Positions 21,824 through 34,400 of a DNA stretch of 64,000 nt are shown one piece after another. The position numbers were made by a program, and so were the translations under genes. Within the stretch, counting starts at the first letter, position 1. Each line of letters starts with the position of its first letter. This DNA comes from Adineta vaga (taxonomy: Eukaryota; Rotifera), in the NCBI GenBank assembly GCA_021613535.1, contig CP075494.1, forward strand, positions 3,534,001 through 3,598,000, read 5' to 3'. Below the pieces are notes generated by a model. It was not told where the DNA came from and ran no database searches. It saw only the letters and a program-made list of their open reading frames with translations.

Positions 21824-22546
21824 TGGATATTTATTTCATGCGTCGGTATTATACAGGTGCTTGTGCAAATTTGTTATTATCATATAGTGAATGTATGGAT
21901 TCTTCACTATTTTCATTCTCTACATGTCGTAGTCAATGATAAAAACCATTGAAGCATGAAAATATCATATATTTACTTTTTTTTCAGCATAGAAAGTAAC
22001 GCTAGTAGTCACATAGAGAATGTTCTGAAGAATGTGAATGTGGATGAAGCTTTAAAGGAGATACCCACATCCACCCTCATCAATTGCTTTTGTACCTTTT
22101 CAAAACTTTGACTAAAAGAATCTCCGAAAAGAAGAAAGTTGATTTCATTTATCAGGATTCTTTCATAGAATTATTTTTCATTATAAATAAGTATCAGATA
22201 CTTATGATATGTTCTATTTGTTTTGAAAGATTTCATATGCGATGTATATTGATGTTTATTTTTAATTAATATTGTATTAATGAAGGAGAAAAAAAACTCC
22301 TTCTCATTCTGAAACTATTGCTTATTGCGTCTCTACATCTATCAATCATATTCATGATTAAAATTCGAAAAAATGAATAATAAATTACTTTTTCTTTTCA
22401 TATTCAATAGAGAATCATTTGCATATAGAAATTATAAGTTTAACGAAAGATAAAGTAACTTGTGATTTATTTCAGTAGTTCAAACACAAAAGAAAAGTAT
22501 GTAGAAATATCATAAACATATAACAAATGCATAGACTTTCAAGAAA
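21824..22546. other. Intergenic
   Basis: Contains a telomere-unit hairpin. A small upstream exon of the next gene may lie at about 22475-22500, where an acceptor-like TTTCAG and a donor-like GTATGT bracket about 21 bases. Confidence 0.4.
22028..22081. repeat. Telomere-unit hairpin
   Basis: AGAATGTGAATGTGGATGAA, loop, then ACCCACATCCACCCTCATC. Confidence 0.65.
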
Positions 22547-25500
22547 TTGTATATTTCAACAGATGGAATAGATATGAAAGGTGTAAAAATAACAAAAATA
22601 AAACGAATATCACCTGATCAATCCAACATATCTCAAGTTAAATCAAATATTCGAGATAATGAACCAAGTATTACTCATGTCGATTTATTCGGAAGTGGAA
22701 TTAGTAAAACATCGACACCTCACGTATGTATGATAATTTCATGGAACTCAGATATATTTTTTTAAATAAATCAATGAATATAAGTTCTACATTTTACCTC
22801 CAGGAAAAGGGAATTGCGCTGAAACGCTTTTTTCGATGATTTTCTACAGAAGATTTTCTCAGCTAAGATCTTGAGGGTGGAAGTATATAATGTGAAGGTT
22901 TAAGAGAAATACGCTAACACCCTTACTCACCCACAAACACAGCAAGGGAGTAAATAATTTTTGTATTGCTTCATTTTATTTTTAGAGTCTCGAAGAAAAT
23001 TTGATGAAAAGAAAATCATCTACCAGTGGCGTCAGCGTTAAACGAATACGAAGTAAATCGACTGGTTCAGAATACAATTCCGATAAATCCATAAAAATTG
23101 TATGTAAATATATATTATCAAAGTTCTTTAAATTAAATTACTCTTATATTCATGACGAATATCCAAAAATGTCTTGTTCTCAAGAATTACATTTTTTTTA
23201 ATATTAATTATACACTTCAATACTCGTTGAGATAATAAGAACAAAACATAACAATAAATCTTGATTTTGGATATTGTTTATTTGTAGACATCAAAAGAAG
23301 ACTATTTGATTGAATCAAGAAAATTCAGCGGTGTTCATGTTGGATCATTGAATAATACCGTTAACAAATCTAGACGTTCTTCTAGTCTATTAACAACAAA
23401 CAATGTATATGAAATAGTTACATATATTCAATCAAATGTTTCTCTAATAATTTGTCTTTAGAAAGTACAAGTGAATCGAAAGGAATGTCAAAGTCGTTTT
23501 AGTGGTACTAGCGTTCAACGAATTGCAAATATTTCCCATAGCAGTGATGAAATTTCTATTCATACATCACCTATTGATGTAAAACTATATACTATTTCTT
23601 CCTAAGCAATAATTAAACAAAGATTTATGTTTCAGAGTTCAAATTACCATGAATTAAACACAACCAATCAGTTAGAACGAGTTTACATGTGGTCACCATC
23701 CTCGAATCAGACAAATAATGATAACATATTAAAACATTCACTTCCGTTCAACACTGGTGATCAAGGATCTTATGTATCATCATTACGAGTATGTCATATT
23801 TGAGTATCATATTTTTTTCCAGACTATATGATTTTGTAGTCATTAAATAACTTGCGTACCAATGGTTCATTGCATGAAGATAAAATTCCGATAAAAGGAC
23901 ATCATAGAATGAATAATCGTAATTATATGGCACGGCGTAATCGATTAGAAGATCCAATACATATAACTCAGTGAGTAATAATACGAAATTGTTCGATATA
24001 TTGATAATGGATATTTCAGAAATAATGGACTGCCAGTATTTTACTGATATCTTTGTTAGAACTAATTTGTTCGAGACTATTTTTTTTAAAGATTGATCTT
24101 TTTATTCTCTACGAGGATCTATATTGTGTATGTCATTTAAACCTATCCTATCGTTACTATACTAGAAAAAGAAGGTAAAGATGATCTGTGGTATCAGTTC
24201 GACGTTTAACTAGAAAATACACAATATCAAAATAAAGTGCGCATTTCCGATCTGCAGGATATATGACACCATTCATAAAGATATCAGTAAAATACTACGA
24301 GATCCATTATTTATGGCACATTTATTAGTTTCTTATTTTGTTGATTAATTTTAAGGAAACGTAAAAGAAAACGATGCGTTTTCTCATTGATCTGTCGATT
24401 GCTTAGCTGTGCACTCTGTCTGGGTCTCCTTGCAATGGCTATTACTACGATTCTTCTTTTGACTTTATGTAAGTAATTTCCAGTTTTTTATTTATTTCTT
24501 GATGATCGTTCGGAATAAAACATGTATAGTTCGGCATAGTGAATACATAACTTTTCAACATTTTAATCGATGCTAATCGGATGATTTTGAATAGTTATGA
24601 CGTAAGAGAAAAATTTCATTACAATTTGATTCATTAAGAAGTTATATTAATATATTTAAATTATGTTGCAAATATTCCTTTGTGATATGATATTTAAAGA
24701 TTTTTGTTTTATTTTTTAGTTCCCAAAACATCTACAACTCCAAGAACGACTGTTACAACAACAAGTAAGAATAAAAGCAAAACAAAGATGATTTGATCAT
24801 AAAGTTTTCTTTTGATTGATGATAGTTTTTATAGAATATCTATAGTTTATGAGTATGAGTACAGCTATCAATCATATTCGTATCAAAAACAAAATTTCAA
24901 ATTTTTTTTTATTTGCAATATGCCTATTTTCAAGAGTTGATATCAATCCAAACGCTCGATTTTTGCTGGCTTATAGAAATACTTTTAAACCGGGAGATCT
25001 AAATATCCTTCACTGATGCCCACAGCCTGATCCCAACCACACTAATATAATCGTAGGTTGGAAAACTATTTATATGATTTGAACTGATTGATCTCGAAAA
25101 ATTTCACTAAAAAAACAAGTCTAAATCGTTGCATGAAATAATAATATAAATGATGAATTTAATATCCATTTCGTAGATAGAAAATGTAAACAAGATCAAT
25201 GAAACAGATATAACATCAACTGAACAAATAGAGAATCATAAGAGAAACGAAATACAACGACGCAGTAGACGAAAGCCATCGTAAAAACATGATGGTCAAT
25301 ATGATAATACATATTTAATAGAAACAAAGGAATAGAATGATATATAGGAAAGAAATTCGACACATCACTTAGTTAATATCATAAAGTAACAATAGTTGAT
25401 GTTAACATATATTCTCTTAGTAGATGGAACGTGGAATAAACTTCCTTCGATATTAATTCAAATCTGACTATTTTTATACATATCGTTCATTATTTTTCAG

Positions 25501-26962
25501 CTGCAACTACAACGACATCAGTGACGACCACATCGACTACATCAACGACATGCACTTCAACAACTTCCACAACTTCTACTACTTCAACGACATCAACAAC
25601 TTCAACTACCAGTAAGAACATTCGCAATTTCTCTCAAAAATCTCCTCTTATAGAAGTCCTCTGTATCATTCACTAATATGTAATTTAAAATTTACTTAAC
25701 ATAACATATTTTTCTGATCAAAGGAACAAACCTTTGTGTCTCGAAAACATCTCGAATGTTTATAGAGTTGTTCTATAAAAAAAATTCTAGCTGGTATTCT
25801 ACTGTTAATTTGTTCTTTTAATCATATTCATCAGCTAAGATGTTATCGAATTTATGTTTTGAATATGAACAAGAATTTAAATTAATATTTTCAGCTTCGA
25901 CTACATCAACTTCAACTGATTCGACTACAAGCACCAGTGAGTATTTATATTATGAACCAAATCATATTATTTACTTTGATTTCTTTTAACAGGTACTACA
26001 TCAACTACGACTACTACCGGTAAGGGAATCTAAACATATTTCTATCGTTCACATTACAAACATCTTTATGTTATCTATGTAACCAACTATAAAAGTATGA
26101 CACATCTAGATTACGAAAGATAAATTCATAATTTAACTTGAGGGTGTGGATGTATGCACTATAGAAATCAGCAATTCTAATAGCGAGGTTAGTTTCTATA
26201 TATAGAGATGGATTTGGAGTGAAGTCGAAATAAAGTTACTAAAATAGATAGATTTTAGATGGAGCTGATTTAGTTTGGGCTGAAGTTGGTTTATGTTTTT
26301 GAAATTAATAAAAACTGTTTATAAATCGCCAAATGAATTCAATAATGACAAAAATACTATCTTGTAGTTACTAAATATTTCAATTGATCGAACAACAAAA
26401 ATTCCTCATCAATAACTGAATTAATTTTCTTCGATTCAATCATAGTCTACTAGTTGTGTTGTTGTTTTTTTTCTTCTTAGGAATAGCTTGTAACTTTACC
26501 ACGACCGGATTACTTGAGAAGTTTGACAATAATGCTGCACCAACGACATGGGCAGAATACTCATATAATTTTGTAGCTACAAATACTAGTGCAAGAATCC
26601 GATTTAGCTCAGCAACCGATCAAACCGGCAAAGATTGGTATGTCGATAATGTAAGTGTTGTACCAAATAATGGTTCCGGAACAAGTGTATTAACCAATGG
26701 AAATTTTGAAGATGGTCCTTCGATTGGCTGGCAACTATTTTCATGTTCTAGTAGCTGTAGTGCTGACATAACGAATTCATCGAATTGTTTAAATGGTAGT
26801 ATCTGGTGCTACAATAACAAATGTACACCAACTTCTAATCTACAATTTATTGAACAAGATTTTCCTACAGTTACTGGTATGACATATAATATTACTTTCT
26901 GGGCACTGAAAGGCGGTAGTGGTATAGGTTCAGGTGCTGGTTTATATGCGAACGCTTTTTAA
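22547..26962 (+). CDS. Membrane mucin-like protein: cytosolic tail, one TM, Thr/Ser stalk, extracellular domain
   Basis: Twelve exons assembled here: 22547-22723, 22986-23099, 23288-23404, 23462-23578, 23636-23788, 23840-23970, 24356-24468, 24720-24764, 25501-25611, 25895-25936, 25993-26019 and 26481-26962. Every junction has GT-AG and keeps the frame. The start is uncertain; an earlier exon is possible. Exons 1-6 give a hydrophilic, Ser- and basic-rich part. Exon 7 has a KRKRKRC stop-transfer-like cluster and one membrane segment (CALCLGLLAMAITTILLLTL). Exons 8-11 are almost pure Thr/Ser and form a mucin stalk; all are phase 1 at both ends. Exon 12 gives the outer domain (WYVDNVSVV, NGNFEDGPSIGWQLF, a Cys cluster, FIEQDFPTVTGMTYNITFWA), a jelly-roll-like, carbohydrate-binding-type fold by inference. 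The predicted topology is a type II surface protein. Confidence 0.75.
22870..22938. repeat. Telomere-unit hairpin inside an intron
   Basis: CTTGAGGGTGGAAG on the left and ACACCCTTACTCACCCAC on the right, in the first resolved intron of the mucin-like gene. Confidence 0.55.
26137..26155. repeat. Telomere-unit half-site inside an intron
   Basis: CTTGAGGGTGTGGATGTAT, one arm only, in the last intron of the mucin-like gene. Confidence 0.5.
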
Positions 26963-27137
26963 AATACTTTTCTATGTTTTCAAATCATATTGTAAAAATC
27001 TTTCTTATACTCTTAATAAATTCCTTATGAAAAGTTCACGTTTTGAGATTATGCTTGAGTGTTGGAAAAGAAAACAATCCTCATATAAACTAGCAATATT
27101 GTTTCCACTAATCAAAAGAGGAAATTAAGAAATATGA

Positions 27138-27181
27138 ATGGATGGGTGTGGGTGAGAAAAGAGAAAATACCCACACCATCA
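27138..27181. repeat. Telomere-unit hairpin
   Basis: ATGGATGGGTGTGGGTGAG, an A-rich loop, then TACCCACACCATCA. Confidence 0.7.
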
Positions 27182-27397
27182 CGTGTCTTAGCGAGCAAAC
27201 ATCCGGATCGGGAAGTCGTCATATAAAGACATAACGGTCAGCTTTCATGAAGTCATGTGAAATGAGAAACAGCTATGAAATGCTATATCAATCAAGATGA
27301 AACTATTAAACAAAATTATGATTGAAATGTATCAAAATGTTCGCCGTGCTGAAACCTATAAACTTGTAGAGTTTTTGGAGGGATCTCTTTCGGAAAA

Positions 27398-27456
27398 GGA
27401 TGTGGGTGTGACTGACAGAACATAAGAGTACCCACACTCTCACACCACTCTCATCC
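27398..27456. repeat. Telomere-unit hairpin
   Basis: GGATGTGGGTGTGACTGA, loop, then TACCCACACTCTCACACC and ACTCTCATCC. Confidence 0.7.
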
Positions 27457-27814
27457 TGGAGAAGAAAATTTTTTTTCAAAAAATACTTTTACTCCTACTC
27501 ATGAATGACTTGGCCAGTAATGGCAATTTTTTCGATAACTCAGTTATTTCTTTATGGATCCTTTTCATCTTTGAACTCAACCAAGATATTCATGAGACAA
27601 TTATGTGCACAAAATATCAACTCAATCCAACGAAGTTGTCAAGAGTTATCGTGTATACGGGCGGACGAACACACTGATCGATTATAGTAGTATACACACT
27701 TTTTGAGTACACAAAAATGCCTTTTTTGATTTTCTTTTTTTATTCACGCGAAGGTATAATTCGAATAATAGCATCAAAAGTGCAGGTCATCGAGATATAG
27801 ACATGTAATTTCAG

Positions 27815-28000
27815 TCATCACTGTTTTTTGCACTTTTCCTACAACGAATAATAGTCGTGGTGTATACGTCACCCAAGCCAATCATCACTGTTCTTTTCGC
27901 AATTTTCTCGCAACGAACAGTAGTCGTGGTGTATGCGTCACACAAGCCAATCATCACTGTTCTTTTCGCAATTTTCTCGCAACGAACAGTAGTCACGGTT
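27815..28000. repeat. Tandem repeat, about 67-69 bp unit, 2.7 copies
   Basis: Units begin at 27815, 27882 and 27951 with TCATCACTGTT and share CGCAATTTTCTCGCAACGAA, then AGTCGTGGTGTAT. Copies 2 and 3 are nearly identical. Because 69 is divisible by three, one minus-strand frame stays open with a repeated VRCEKIAKRTVMIGL peptide; there is no other sign that it is coding. GTCGCAATT motifs recur at 28005, 28659 and in the block at 30285-30845. Confidence 0.8.
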
Positions 28001-28834
28001 GACAGGTCGCAATTCACTAAGCAGTATTTGTGATATAACAGCTCGTACTCCATGCATTCAAACTCATTTTTTTCTTCTAGCATAGAGCAATTCGCGTAAA
28101 CTATATTCGTCAGATCAAGCAGGTAAGTGATGGAAAACTTTTAAGGAATAATATGAACACAGATATTAACCATTTAACTAACGAGGGAACCCCCCCTCTC
28201 AAAGTGATTAATGAGTTTAAAGCTCATCTTTTGGCCATACGTAGACCTCGATAGTGTATGAAAAACCTTCAGAGGATTTGGGCCTTTAGATCTTTTCTAC
28301 AGAGTTATACCCATTTTAGTAGAATTTTAGCCTGTATGTCGATATGTATCAACAAAACTAATATGAGGATATATAACAGACAAGGATTTTTTATTAAATC
28401 AATTGTCGTATAACAATTTTCTCAATACGATTCGCTAGCAGATGACATGGACAATTTTTCATTATTATCCATTTCAATTTCTTGCAAATAACTAAACATA
28501 GAGATGTAGAACTCTGTGTATATCTTTTAAAGCTCTCCACCAAAGAAATACTATTTTTCTTGCACAAGTATCGAATCATATCTTAAATATGTGTGATACA
28601 TTTGCAATATATATTTATGTTACTATCGTCGTATTCTTGCAATTCCCCGTTTTTCTTCGTCGCAATTGCAGTGCACCATTTATTATATCAAATATTATAT
28701 TATTTCCGTGTTTATAGTTATTTTAAGCCATTGAAAATTTTGCTTAATATTTGTTTTTATTTTATTTTATTTTAGATAGTTATAGTTTATATATAAACAA
28801 TAGCTGTTCTATTTTATATTAAGATCCATAGAAA
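28001..28834. other. Intergenic upstream of dehydrogenase gene
   Basis: No gene seen. A GTCGCAATT-type repeat fragment occurs near 28659. Confidence 0.4.
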
Positions 28835-29854
28835 ATGAAGCTAGACAATTCTAGTATAAAAGTTATTTTATATGGCTTTGGGAATATGAATAAGATAGTT
28901 TTACGTTATCTTTTGGAAAAAGGCTATAATCAAATAGTTGGAGTCATCAATCATCATGATGTTGGACAAGATGCTGGAGAAGTAGCGGGTTTAGAAAAAC
29001 TAAATATAGTAATTAGTGCTGAATCGGAAATAGTAGATGTGATCGAACGTACAAAACCAAATGTCTGTATATTAGCTACTAGATCATTTCTGAACGAGCT
29101 GGCATCAGTTCTACGAATTTTCAGTGCATATGGAGTGAATACAATTACCATGGGAGAGGAAGCATTTTATGCATGGAATACATCACCAGATATATGTCAA
29201 GAGTTAGATGAAAAATTTAAACTAAACAACTGCACTTTCACTGCCACTGGAGCTCAAGATATATTTTGGGGTTATTTACCTGCAATACTTGTTGGTACAA
29301 GTCATAAGATAAAGCGAATGTTAGGATTGATACAATTCAATGTCGACGATTATGGTAGAGCACTTTGTGAAGCGCATGGAGTAGGATTAACTCAGGTTGA
29401 ATTCAAAAGACAATTTGAAAGTAACCATGAAACCCGACCATCTTATATATGGAATAGCAATGAATGGATATGCTCTTATTTTGGTTGGCAATTAAAGAAA
29501 AATGAACAAAAACTCTTACCAATCGTATGCTCAAAAAACGTCAATTCTAAATCGTTCGGAACAGTGATAAAGGCAGGAGATGTGATTGGCATGAAAGCTG
29601 TTGTTACTACAATAACATGTGACGGAATTGAAATTGAAACAACAATGATTAGTCAAGTTTATTTTGATGATATGGTTGACATATGTTCATGGAAATTAGT
29701 TGGTGAGCCAGAAACTGAAATAGTAATCAAACGACCAGCAACGGTCGAAGTTGCATGTGCAGCAGCTGTCAATCGAATCGAGCAAGTCGTCAATGCGAAT
29801 CCTGGTTATGTTACTACAGACAAACTCGGTCCTATTTCATGGAAATTTCATTGA
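28835..29854 (+). CDS. Bacterial-type NAD(P)-dependent dehydrogenase, 2,4-diaminopentanoate dehydrogenase-like
   Basis: Intronless, 339 residues. An N-terminal Rossmann motif at about 9-16 (VILYGFGNM) is followed by a dihydrodipicolinate-reductase-like NAD-binding half (GVINHHDVGQDAGE, CILATRSFLNE, VNTITMGEEAFYAW, TATGAQDIFWGYLPA). The C-terminal half ends with VACAAAVNRIEQVVNANPGY, the pattern of the 2,4-diaminopentanoate dehydrogenase (ord) C-terminal domain. Bacterial members act in ornithine fermentation; the animal role is unknown. The family is rare in animals and the gene has no introns, so horizontal acquisition is likely. It is framed by the 69-bp tandem repeat and by TGCGATCGCA repeats. 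No lesion is visible. Confidence 0.75.
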   Translation: MKLDNSSIKVILYGFGNMNKIVLRYLLEKGYNQIVGVINHHDVGQDAGEVAGLEKLNIVISAESEIVDVIERTKPNVCILATRSFLNELASVLRIFSAYGVNTITMGEEAFYAWNTSPDICQELDEKFKLNNCTFTATGAQDIFWGYLPAILVGTSHKIKRMLGLIQFNVDDYGRALCEAHGVGLTQVEFKRQFESNHETRPSYIWNSNEWICSYFGWQLKKNEQKLLPIVCSKNVNSKSFGTVIKAGDVIGMKAVVTTITCDGIEIETTMISQVYFDDMVDICSWKLVGEPETEIVIKRPATVEVACAAAVNRIEQVVNANPGYVTTDKLGPISWKFH

Positions 29855-31069
29855 CAAAATGATAGTGCAAAGTTTGAATGATTCGTTGAACAGACAATCG
29901 ATTGTAGTTTTAATTGTTCAATAAATATAAAGATGATTCTTGAAAAAATGATGTATCTTTGCACATTATTTTAATCTTTCCACGGTGATGGGACCCACTC
30001 TATTTTCTAAAAAAAATGAATAAAAAACACTCTTCTCCTCTAATCATAAATCTTCATATGATGTCGCGTAGTAACCAGCACAACGTCTTCGAACATCGCA
30101 GTCACATTCTTCCATTTCTTCGAGCTTGCAATCCACGAATTTATGCTTTGTTTGAATAGTTGAACTTTCTCTCAGGGCAGGTTTCAGATTCTCGAATGGT
30201 ACATCAAGAAGTAGAGATCGTGCGAGACTTTCACAAAACTGTAGCATCATCATATCGCCTGTCTCATAACCCATGTTTTCGATTGCGTCGCAATTGCGGC
30301 AAAATTGCGATCGCACTGTTACCCGTAATTGCGAAAAGAAATCGCAGCTGCGACGCAATGATCGCATTGTTCAGCCTTCATATTTCGACACTATTGTAGT
30401 CATGATTACATTAATAATTGATGATGAAACTGTCCAAACAAGGAGCAACTGTAGTTTATTTCCTAATATTTATTGAACAATTAGAAATACACACAAATTT
30501 TATAATAGAAATATCTCTAGTCACCGGCATCATATTCAAAAGTAGATGAGTGCCAGTGAGGAGGAAATTTTCAGCTGTAATCACGCTCACCCATGACGCA
30601 TCCTCTAGATGACTCATTTATTTTGAGTATCACTTACGTTTCGAAGTTCGATATTAAAATATTAATTGATCTGGTCTTTGAAAATTGAAATGAGCTTGAA
30701 TGATTATTACATCTCCTTTTATATATCATTAACATTAACAACCGTTATTATTCAAAACCATCCAATAGATAATCTAGAGAAATGCGGTAACTGCGTCGCA
30801 GATGCGATCGCAAAATGACCAATCCGCACAATTGCGACGTAGTCGTTAAAAAAGAGGTGACATAGGAACACTACTTATTGAAAATATACCAAACGTTTTC
30901 GCAGAAAATTGGAATGCATGGAAATTTCCATGTAAGCAGTTTTGCAGAGTAAAGCTTGCGCTACAAGATGCACTAGTTTATTTCTGCGACAATCTTAATC
31001 TTCAACGGAGAGTATGTTAATAATGTTTTGCACTAAAAAATCCCGATAAATATATCAATTATTTAACTA
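29855..31069. other. Intergenic with GCGATCGC-type repeats
   Basis: A minus open frame at 30044-30367 has a protein-like C-terminal half (FENLKPALRESSTIQTKHKF, CDCDVRRRC) but its N-terminal part is the repeat sequence. It is left as unassigned. Confidence 0.35.
30285..30845. repeat. Diverged repeat blocks with TGCGATCGCA cores
   Basis: Block 1 (30285-30365) has GCGTCGCAATTGCGG, TTGCGATCGCA and AGCTGCGACGCAATGATCGC. Block 2 (30785-30845) has CTGCGTCGCAGATGCGATCG and CACAATTGCGACG. Reverse-complemented, block 2 gives CGTCGCAATTG, matching block 1. The pieces are much GC-richer than their surroundings. Confidence 0.5.
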
Positions 31070-31460
31070 TGTGGTATAAACTCCTCCCCGCATTAAAAGA
31101 CCCTTTTCGACAAAAATTTCAAAAGCTGTATTAGAAGACCCCTTTTATAAAATTATTTCAACGAATACTATGATTAAATTCACTGATATATTCTTCTCTT
31201 TCATTCGCACGTAATACAACGTATATACAGCGAATTTTTGATCAGTCGAGAGTTCTTTCTCTTTTTGTTCATACATATATGGACAATTTGGGCTGTAAAA
31301 CAAGTGGCTATAATCAAATTGTTTGTATATCTAACAGAAAAGAAAGAAAAGTGAACAATAATTCTTTCGTTGTCTCTATTGGTAGAAGAACGACTATATA
31401 AACGACGAACTTCTAACAAATGAATTAAAATAAACATGTCGATTGGCCACGATAAGATAC

Positions 31461-34400
31461 CAGTGATGGGATCGGTTCGTGTTTTTCCCAAACCGAGCCG
31501 AGTCGAACCTATTATGTAAAAATTGTTCAAAGTTCATAACTAGTTAAAATCTATCATAGTAGATCTTTTGCATTAACTGGTCTTTTATGTTCATTTTATT
31601 TAAATAGAAATATAACTTTATTTATTATCAACAATAAGCAGAATGAATCAACATAATTATTCATGAAAGAGACAAACTAGAGTTCTATTAAATCCCATAT
31701 TTTGTTGTTCCCAAACTTTTCTTGATAAATTTTATATGCACGATTGAAAACCATGTCATTTACAATGTCTGGTGATAGTTTCGATCGTTTTTGTGTGATT
31801 ATATTTCCCATAAAACTAAACTCACGTTCAACAGCAGCACTTGTAGCTGGTACTGCAAATACTCGAGCAGCAACCTTGGATAACACTGGGTATGTTGCAT
31901 GTTTTTTCTTCCACTAAGATAATGGATTATATTCTTCCTTTTTATCACCATTAACTTCTGATACATTCTTATCTGCACCATGTCTAATATATAATTCAAT
32001 TTCCATTGTATGGCATGAAGTTTTTGAAGATGATTGTCGATCATTGTTCTCTTTCTCTTCATTTTCTGCACTTGTATAAAAGTCCATCATATATGTACTA
32101 GAAGTGGTTCTTGCTAATTGAACTTGTTTCTTGCTTGAAGATAAATTGATTTGTTGATCTGCATCAAATAGAAGCATTTCTTGCTTAACGTATTCCATAC
32201 ACTCTTCTCGTTGTTTTGCAGTCAAATGAGTCATTTTACGTGTTTTGGGATTGAAAAAAGTTCCCATAAGAAGTATAGGATCAAAGTTAATCATTTCTTT
32301 GATAATTTGTTTTCCTCTTTGTCGAAAAAAATGAATACCTATATCATAAAATATTTTGAACAAAATAAGTAGAATAATTAAAGTGATTACCTTTATCTTG
32401 TTTAGGTTCATTAGATTTATTTTCTAATGAAGAATTAATAATAAAAATACTAGGAGTAACAGTATGAATTGATGGTGTCAGTGACGATTGAACTCTTTTC
32501 ATAACAAAAGTCCAAGGTTATAAGAATTCGATTAATTTCTATAATAAAGAAACATTTACTATATTAATTCTTTTTTTGTCCAATTGTTTTTCATCGAATA
32601 TTTCAGCAAGTGAATTTAAAGATTTTCTCACACTTTGTAAACAATTATATAAAGACAACCATCTTACTATTGTATTTTGAATAAGAACAGGTGCATTTCG
32701 TTCTTCAAGTTCTTGATTCAAGTTTATCTAAAAATTATGGATATAAGTACCGTTCTTCTTTTCTAAATTAAAACAACAAATATTCTCGTTTAGAATTTAT
32801 CTTTTTTATATATCGCACCAACTCCTTACAATGAATAATAGTAATCAAAATACGTTTCGCATCACATGGTAGTTGAGCAAGAGTAGCTGTGGGATTATTT
32901 CTAATTGGTGCTGCGACAGAAGAATTGATGGATCGAGTTCGTTTATTAACAACTTTTTCATCATCGTCATCATCACTAGCTGCATGATCATCATTTTCAC
33001 TTCCACTTCCACTAACATCATCTTCATCTTCTTCAACTACATCCAAATAAAGATCACCAAAAGCAACATCTTTTTTTGCTTTTACTGTTTCAGGTTGGTA
33101 AAATACTTTTTGCAATACAATGAACAATTGGAAATTTCTCCAAAGCCTTCTTCAGATTACTACCTCGATCGCATACCCAAATGATGTCATACATAAAGGG
33201 TTGAAGATCATAAAGTGATAAGCCTTCTTCAAGAGTCTAAATGCAAATATGAAATACAATAAGTATATAAAATAAGTACATAAAATTTACTAAAAGAACA
33301 TTAGCAGCTGTTTTATTTGGTTTTCTATATAGCAAACAAAATAACTCAAATGTACATAAATTCCAATCACGATCAACCCATTGAGCTACACATCCTAAAT
33401 AAGACATTTTTTGTAACCATCAGACCGCAAATCTGGTGATAATGAAAGATAACGAGCTTGTGCTGCAGCAACTAAAACTTGTTTCATTTCATTTCTACCA
33501 ACTTCTGGCATTCGTTTAATTTCTTTCGATATTGTTCTTCGACTAGGTATAAGAGATGACGCAGAAACAGGACCACACTTATATCCTATTAAAAGGAAAA
33601 ATACAAATGCATCGGAAGAAGTTAGAAACTGTACCTGTTTGAATACAATATTCCACAATATTCTTTAAACCATCATCTTCGACGATATTAATTGGTCGAA
33701 TATTTGAACATATCCTGTCACTCATAAGTCTACTGAACGAGGTTTTTTGTTTATCATTAGATTTAACATGTGCAAGTGGTGATGATGTGATTGGTTTTGA
33801 AATTGGTAATATTTGTAATTTTGATTGACTTGCATTATTTAAAGTAGGACATTTATGATTTGAAAGAGTCGTTGTTGATGATGAATAAGAGTATGTTTGA
33901 TAACAACTTTTGCAAGAAGCAAATTTTTTTATTATTTCATATTTGTCAGCATCTAATATTCTTGCCGGTAATCCAAAGAACTTCCAGCACGGTGCCAATC
34001 CTTTTTTATCAACAATTGTAAATTGAGACTTTTTATATTTAAGACAAACAGTATTACCATCTGTAGTGTATTTATCGCCAGAATCAGATGCATTATTGTT
34101 TTCGACAGTTATTAATGATGTAGGTGAAGATAAATATAAAGATGATTGTATATCAGGTGTCGTGGAAGACAACGATGATAAAGTCTCGTGTAAAATTGAA
34201 GAAGATTCAGAAGAATTCATCATTGAAGCACAAGCTAATTTTTTTTATAAACGTTTATATTCTAAGTAATGAATGAATATAAAATAATAAACGATATATC
34301 TTATAGCGCTTTCAAATGCAGATAAATGAAACGAAGAATTACTATTAAATTAGAACAAAGACAAAACAGTTGCTCTCTTTTACTTTATTTATATGTGATA

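Larger units (their letters stand above)
26963..27814. other. Intergenic with two telomere-unit hairpins
   Basis: No gene recognised between the mucin-like gene and the tandem repeat. Confidence 0.5.

Noticed and set aside
25178-25284. Exon-like frame IENVNKINETDITSTEQ inside the mucin gene's 736-bp intron
   Set aside because: Its phase does not match the flanking phase-1 exons and it ends in a stop; it might be an alternative last exon but nothing supports that.
27811-28083. Open frame with a repeated VRCEKIAKRTVMIGL peptide
   Set aside because: Explained by a tandem DNA repeat whose unit is divisible by three; no start context or homology.
30044-30367. 107-codon minus frame with CDCDVRRRC
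   Set aside because: Half of it is the TGCGATCGCA repeat; no family match and no splice evidence.
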